DNA of 64,000 nucleotides, taken from positions 1 to 64,000 of the forward strand of contig PHAA01000019.1 of assembly GCA_002840245.1 (NCBI GenBank), given 5' to 3'. The position numbers and the translations under genes are program-made. Under the pieces are notes generated by a model. It did no database searches. It was not told the DNA's origin and saw nothing but the letters and a program-made list of their open reading frames with translations. The DNA is from Firmicutes bacterium HGW-Firmicutes-15 (GTDB lineage Bacteria; Bacillota; Syntrophomonadia; Syntrophomonadales; Syntrophomonadaceae). How positions within the stretch are numbered: the first letter of the stretch is position 1; the number at the start of each line of letters is the position of its first letter. Positions 61,755 through 64,000 of this stretch are shown here, piece after piece.

Positions 61755-61898
61755 GTTACTTCTGCCGCATTCCGCTTCCCCATTATCATCACCGTCTTAG
61801 TATAAATATACCCACTACATGCATATTATGTTATATAATGGAATTGTCGTTATATAGAATTTATTATATTTTATTCAATTATTTGTGAGGATATTATT

Positions 61899-62411
61899 AT
61901 GGAAATGATGCCAACATACCTTGTATTTTTACATTCAATGCCCGAAACCGCGATTCTAGTCTCTTTAGGTCTAGTCTTAATCGGAATAAAGCCAGCCCTG
62001 ACCCGAATACTCCTGGTGGCATTTTTTACATCCTTAGCTAGCTATTTTATTCGGACTCTGCCCTTGTCTCCGGGAATTAATGTCTTTCTTCAGCTCCCCA
62101 TATTGATAATATTGCTTGCCTATATATGTAGACTTCCGGTTACATATGCGGTAATCACTTCGTTTGTGGGCCTCATTTCTCTTGGCATCACAGAAACCAT
62201 GTTGAATTTCATAATATATGCCTTAACGGGAATATCAATTCAGCAGGCCCTTAGCAACGACTTATGGAGAATTTTATTCCCCCTGCCTGAGTTTTTGATT
62301 TTAGTCGCGATAATACTTGTTTTGATTCGATACGATATTACCATTTTTGATATTTACGGTGTTCTGGAGACTGAGAGGACCATTGGCAATGAAGATAAGC
62401 AATATAAATAA
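61899..62411 (+). CDS. Polytopic membrane protein of the agr-like cluster
   Basis: 170 residues, about five membrane helices (AILVSLGLVLIGIKPAL, ILLVAFFTSLASYFI, FLQLPILIILLAYIC, YAVITSFVGLISLGI, LPEFLILVAIILVLI). It resembles the free-standing N-terminal sensor half seen beside GHKL kinases in Firmicutes. The kinase gene starts 23 bases before its stop, so the two are coupled and may form one receptor. ATG start after GAGGA. Confidence 0.6.
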   Translation: MEMMPTYLVFLHSMPETAILVSLGLVLIGIKPALTRILLVAFFTSLASYFIRTLPLSPGINVFLQLPILIILLAYICRLPVTYAVITSFVGLISLGITETMLNFIIYALTGISIQQALSNDLWRILFPLPEFLILVAIILVLIRYDITIFDIYGVLETERTIGNEDKQYK

Positions 62412-63237
62412 AATCGTCGTAATACTTGGTCTGGCGGTAATACTTATTGTATTAGGATTCTACTATCAGTTTTATCTAGAAGGGGAAATCCCAAACCTTG
62501 GTCAAAATTTTATTGTATATTCCATTTTACTGGTAATAATGGCTGCAGTATTATTGTCGCTAACATTAACCCAAAAGCTTTTATTCATAGCTAAACAGGA
62601 AAGAACTTTCGAATTGCAGCAGTATCATATCGAACAGTTGCAGGAAATGAATAAGATTATCAAGACTCAACGGCATGATTTCGTTAACCACCTGCAAACA
62701 GTATATGGTCTTATGCAATTAGGTGAAGTTGAGGAGGCTCAATCTTTCATCAGCGAGCTTTATACCGAAGTGCAGATAAGTGGAGAAATATTAAGATTGG
62801 CCATACCAGAATTAAGCGCCCTCCTGCTGGTGAAAACGGGAGTGGCTACCAGTCGCAATATATCTTTTAAGATAGAAGTGTCATCTGACTTATCTCAAAT
62901 AGATGTAAGACCTTTCGATCTGGTTGCCATAATGGGCAACCTTATTAACAATGCTTTAGAAGCGGTGGAGAATATACCGGTAGCGGACAGAAAGGTTCAA
63001 TTCCAGGTATTCGAGAATTCTGGTTACTTCATCATGCAAACCCGTAACCCAAGCTTTATTCCCAAGGAGCTGCGGACCATGATTTTCACCCCCGGATTTT
63101 CCACTAAAAGCGATAGTACAGATCGTGGACTAGGACTAGCTTCCATAAAACACCTGGCGGAAACCTATAATGGATTTGTGGTGGTCAGTAGTCATTTGGA
63201 TAAAGGAAGCTGTTTCACGGTAGGTTTCCCTAAATAA
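62389..63237 (+). CDS. GHKL-type sensor histidine kinase (AgrC-like)
   Basis: 282 residues: two membrane helices (about 8-26 and 40-60), a coiled segment, then the phospho-acceptor box IIKTQRHDFVNHLQTVYGLM (H near 100) and GHKL ATPase with NLINNALEAVE (N box), FSTKSDSTDRGLGLASIKHL (G box). Kinases of this group pair with LytTR or other response regulators, as here. ATG 62389 chosen over an upstream start. Confidence 0.87.
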   Translation: MKISNINKIVVILGLAVILIVLGFYYQFYLEGEIPNLGQNFIVYSILLVIMAAVLLSLTLTQKLLFIAKQERTFELQQYHIEQLQEMNKIIKTQRHDFVNHLQTVYGLMQLGEVEEAQSFISELYTEVQISGEILRLAIPELSALLLVKTGVATSRNISFKIEVSSDLSQIDVRPFDLVAIMGNLINNALEAVENIPVADRKVQFQVFENSGYFIMQTRNPSFIPKELRTMIFTPGFSTKSDSTDRGLGLASIKHLAETYNGFVVVSSHLDKGSCFTVGFPK

Positions 63238-63258
63238 ATATTGAAAGGAGATTATGGT

Positions 63259-63915
63259 ATGAGTATTCATGAATTAGCCGGTAGATACGCTGCTTATCTG
63301 GCACGTCAGCTAGAAGCTGACCGAATTAAGGAAAATCGAATGGCATTTGGTCTGGAATTATTGCTGGGGGAAATAGTCAAGCTGTTATGTGTTATAACCC
63401 TATCTTATGCATTAGGAATATTACCTGAAGTCTTTACCATTACGGTTACTGCGGGTGTGCTTAGACTGGCTTCGGGAGGCGAGCATTGCAGCGCCTATTA
63501 CCGATGTCTCATCGCAGTAATACTTTGCTTTACATTACTCGGTTGGGCTGCCCATAGTCTTAATCCAATAATAAGCAGAGCAGATTTGCTGCTGATACTG
63601 GTTATTTGCTCCTTTATAGTTGGTGGTATACTCTGGCGATATGCTCCTGGCGATACGGAAAATAAGCCCATAAATAATGAAGAAGAGCGTAGAAAATTTA
63701 AAAAGTGGTCACTGATAATAGCATCTTTATATTGTGTGGTTATGATAATTATGATGCAGCTTGAGCCTTTAACTATATTAGTATTGCCTATAATAATAGG
63801 TATGATGGAGCAGGCCTTTACCGTTACCCCGTGGGGATACCGCTTTCTTCAGTGGGTTGATAACGTGTTAGGTGCCAAGAAAGAGGATTTAGAAAATGGA
63901 TATTCTAATCGTTGA
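63259..63915 (+). CDS. agrB: AgrB-family peptide-processing membrane protease
   Basis: 218 residues with about five membrane helices. The catalytic pair of AgrB, His and Cys seven residues apart, is present in SGGEHCSAYYRC (H76, C83). AgrB cleaves a small AgrD precursor and cyclises it to an autoinducing peptide. ATG 63259 follows AAGGAG. No AgrD gene is seen before or between these genes; it may lie beyond the window. Overlaps the response regulator by 20 bases. Confidence 0.9.
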   Translation: MSIHELAGRYAAYLARQLEADRIKENRMAFGLELLLGEIVKLLCVITLSYALGILPEVFTITVTAGVLRLASGGEHCSAYYRCLIAVILCFTLLGWAAHSLNPIISRADLLLILVICSFIVGGILWRYAPGDTENKPINNEEERRKFKKWSLIIASLYCVVMIIMMQLEPLTILVLPIIIGMMEQAFTVTPWGYRFLQWVDNVLGAKKEDLENGYSNR

Positions 63916-64000
63916 TGATGATATACCCACGGGCCTCTATCTAAAACACATTGTCTCACAGGTACAGGGAGTTACCGTTGTTGGTGTAGCTAGCAGTGGT
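63896..64000 (+). CDS. Response regulator, N-terminal part (partial)
   Basis: 35 residues are in the window: MDILIVDDDIPTGLYLKHIV, then VTVVGVASSG. The acidic triplet DDD at 8-10 marks a receiver domain. The start overlaps agrB. By analogy with agr systems the output domain might be LytTR, but that part is outside the window. Confidence 0.85.
   Translation, partial: MDILIVDDDIPTGLYLKHIVSQVQGVTVVGVASSG

Overview
The window looks like the chromosome of an anaerobic, low-GC, endospore-lineage Firmicute (Clostridia). Gene order and protein style fit a Syntrophomonas-like organism, but that genus is an inference from recall and was not tested. Supporting signs are the S10-spc-alpha ribosomal superoperon in Firmicute order, many GTG/TTG starts with strong AGGAGG ribosome binding sites, a zinc-type S14, a spore-cortex amidase (CwlD), an oxygen-sensitive class III ribonucleotide reductase, rubrerythrin, and an agr-type signalling cluster.

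Region by region. (1) 1-15720: the end of tuf, then a nearly unbroken plus-strand superoperon of ribosomal protein genes with secY, adk, map, a KOW-domain gene that appears to start with ATT, infA, rpmJ and rpoA. A 48-bp tandem repeat sits between rpsH and rplF. (2) 15721-17804: truA, then rplM-rpsI behind their own promoter and L13-type leader, closed by a clear terminator. (3) 17907-22487: cwlD, a MEMO-AMMECR1 fusion, a possible structured RNA leader, the partner radical SAM gene, and a secreted hypothetical. (4) 22612-28545: a TetR-EmrA-EmrB efflux operon on the minus strand, then a WYL regulator, a large palindrome overlapping a promoter, GyrI-like and DUF3788 genes, and yjbQ. (5) 28597-34366: rsgA with a tiny upstream ORF and hairpin, an acetyltransferase, a zinc-ribbon membrane protein, an Rrf2 regulator with a palindromic promoter, rubrerythrin, and the DUF6179/DUF6323 pair.

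(6) 34414-39596 is the most interesting part. It is a compact minus-strand operon of seven genes: a 73-aa membrane peptide, a DUF350 membrane protein, a 58-aa protein, a 213-aa unknown, a secreted Gly/Tyr-rich 128-aa protein, an 822-aa protein carrying two tandem glutathionylspermidine-synthase-like ATP-grasp modules, and a membrane-anchored 210-aa protein. It resembles the E. coli YgiB-YgiC and YjfC-YjfL-YjfM sets but has a doubled enzyme and extra parts. (7) 39833-49425 is an accessory patch: a serpin, a transglutaminase-like protein, an MtaD/SAH-deaminase-like amidohydrolase, small membrane proteins, a locally amplified gene family (two full copies and one truncated remnant), a stand-alone second argC, two acetyltransferases and a frameshifted tautomerase pseudogene.

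(8) 49598-56914: an arginine operon argC-J-B-D-F-(GNAT)-G behind a promoter overlapped by two ARG-box-like sites; argH is not in the window. (9) 57077-61687: nrdD-nrdG-recQ behind possible NrdR boxes. (10) 61899-64000: an agr-like cluster (membrane protein, GHKL kinase, AgrB, and a response regulator cut by the window edge) with no agrD seen. No tRNA, rRNA, CRISPR array, transposase or prophage gene was found.
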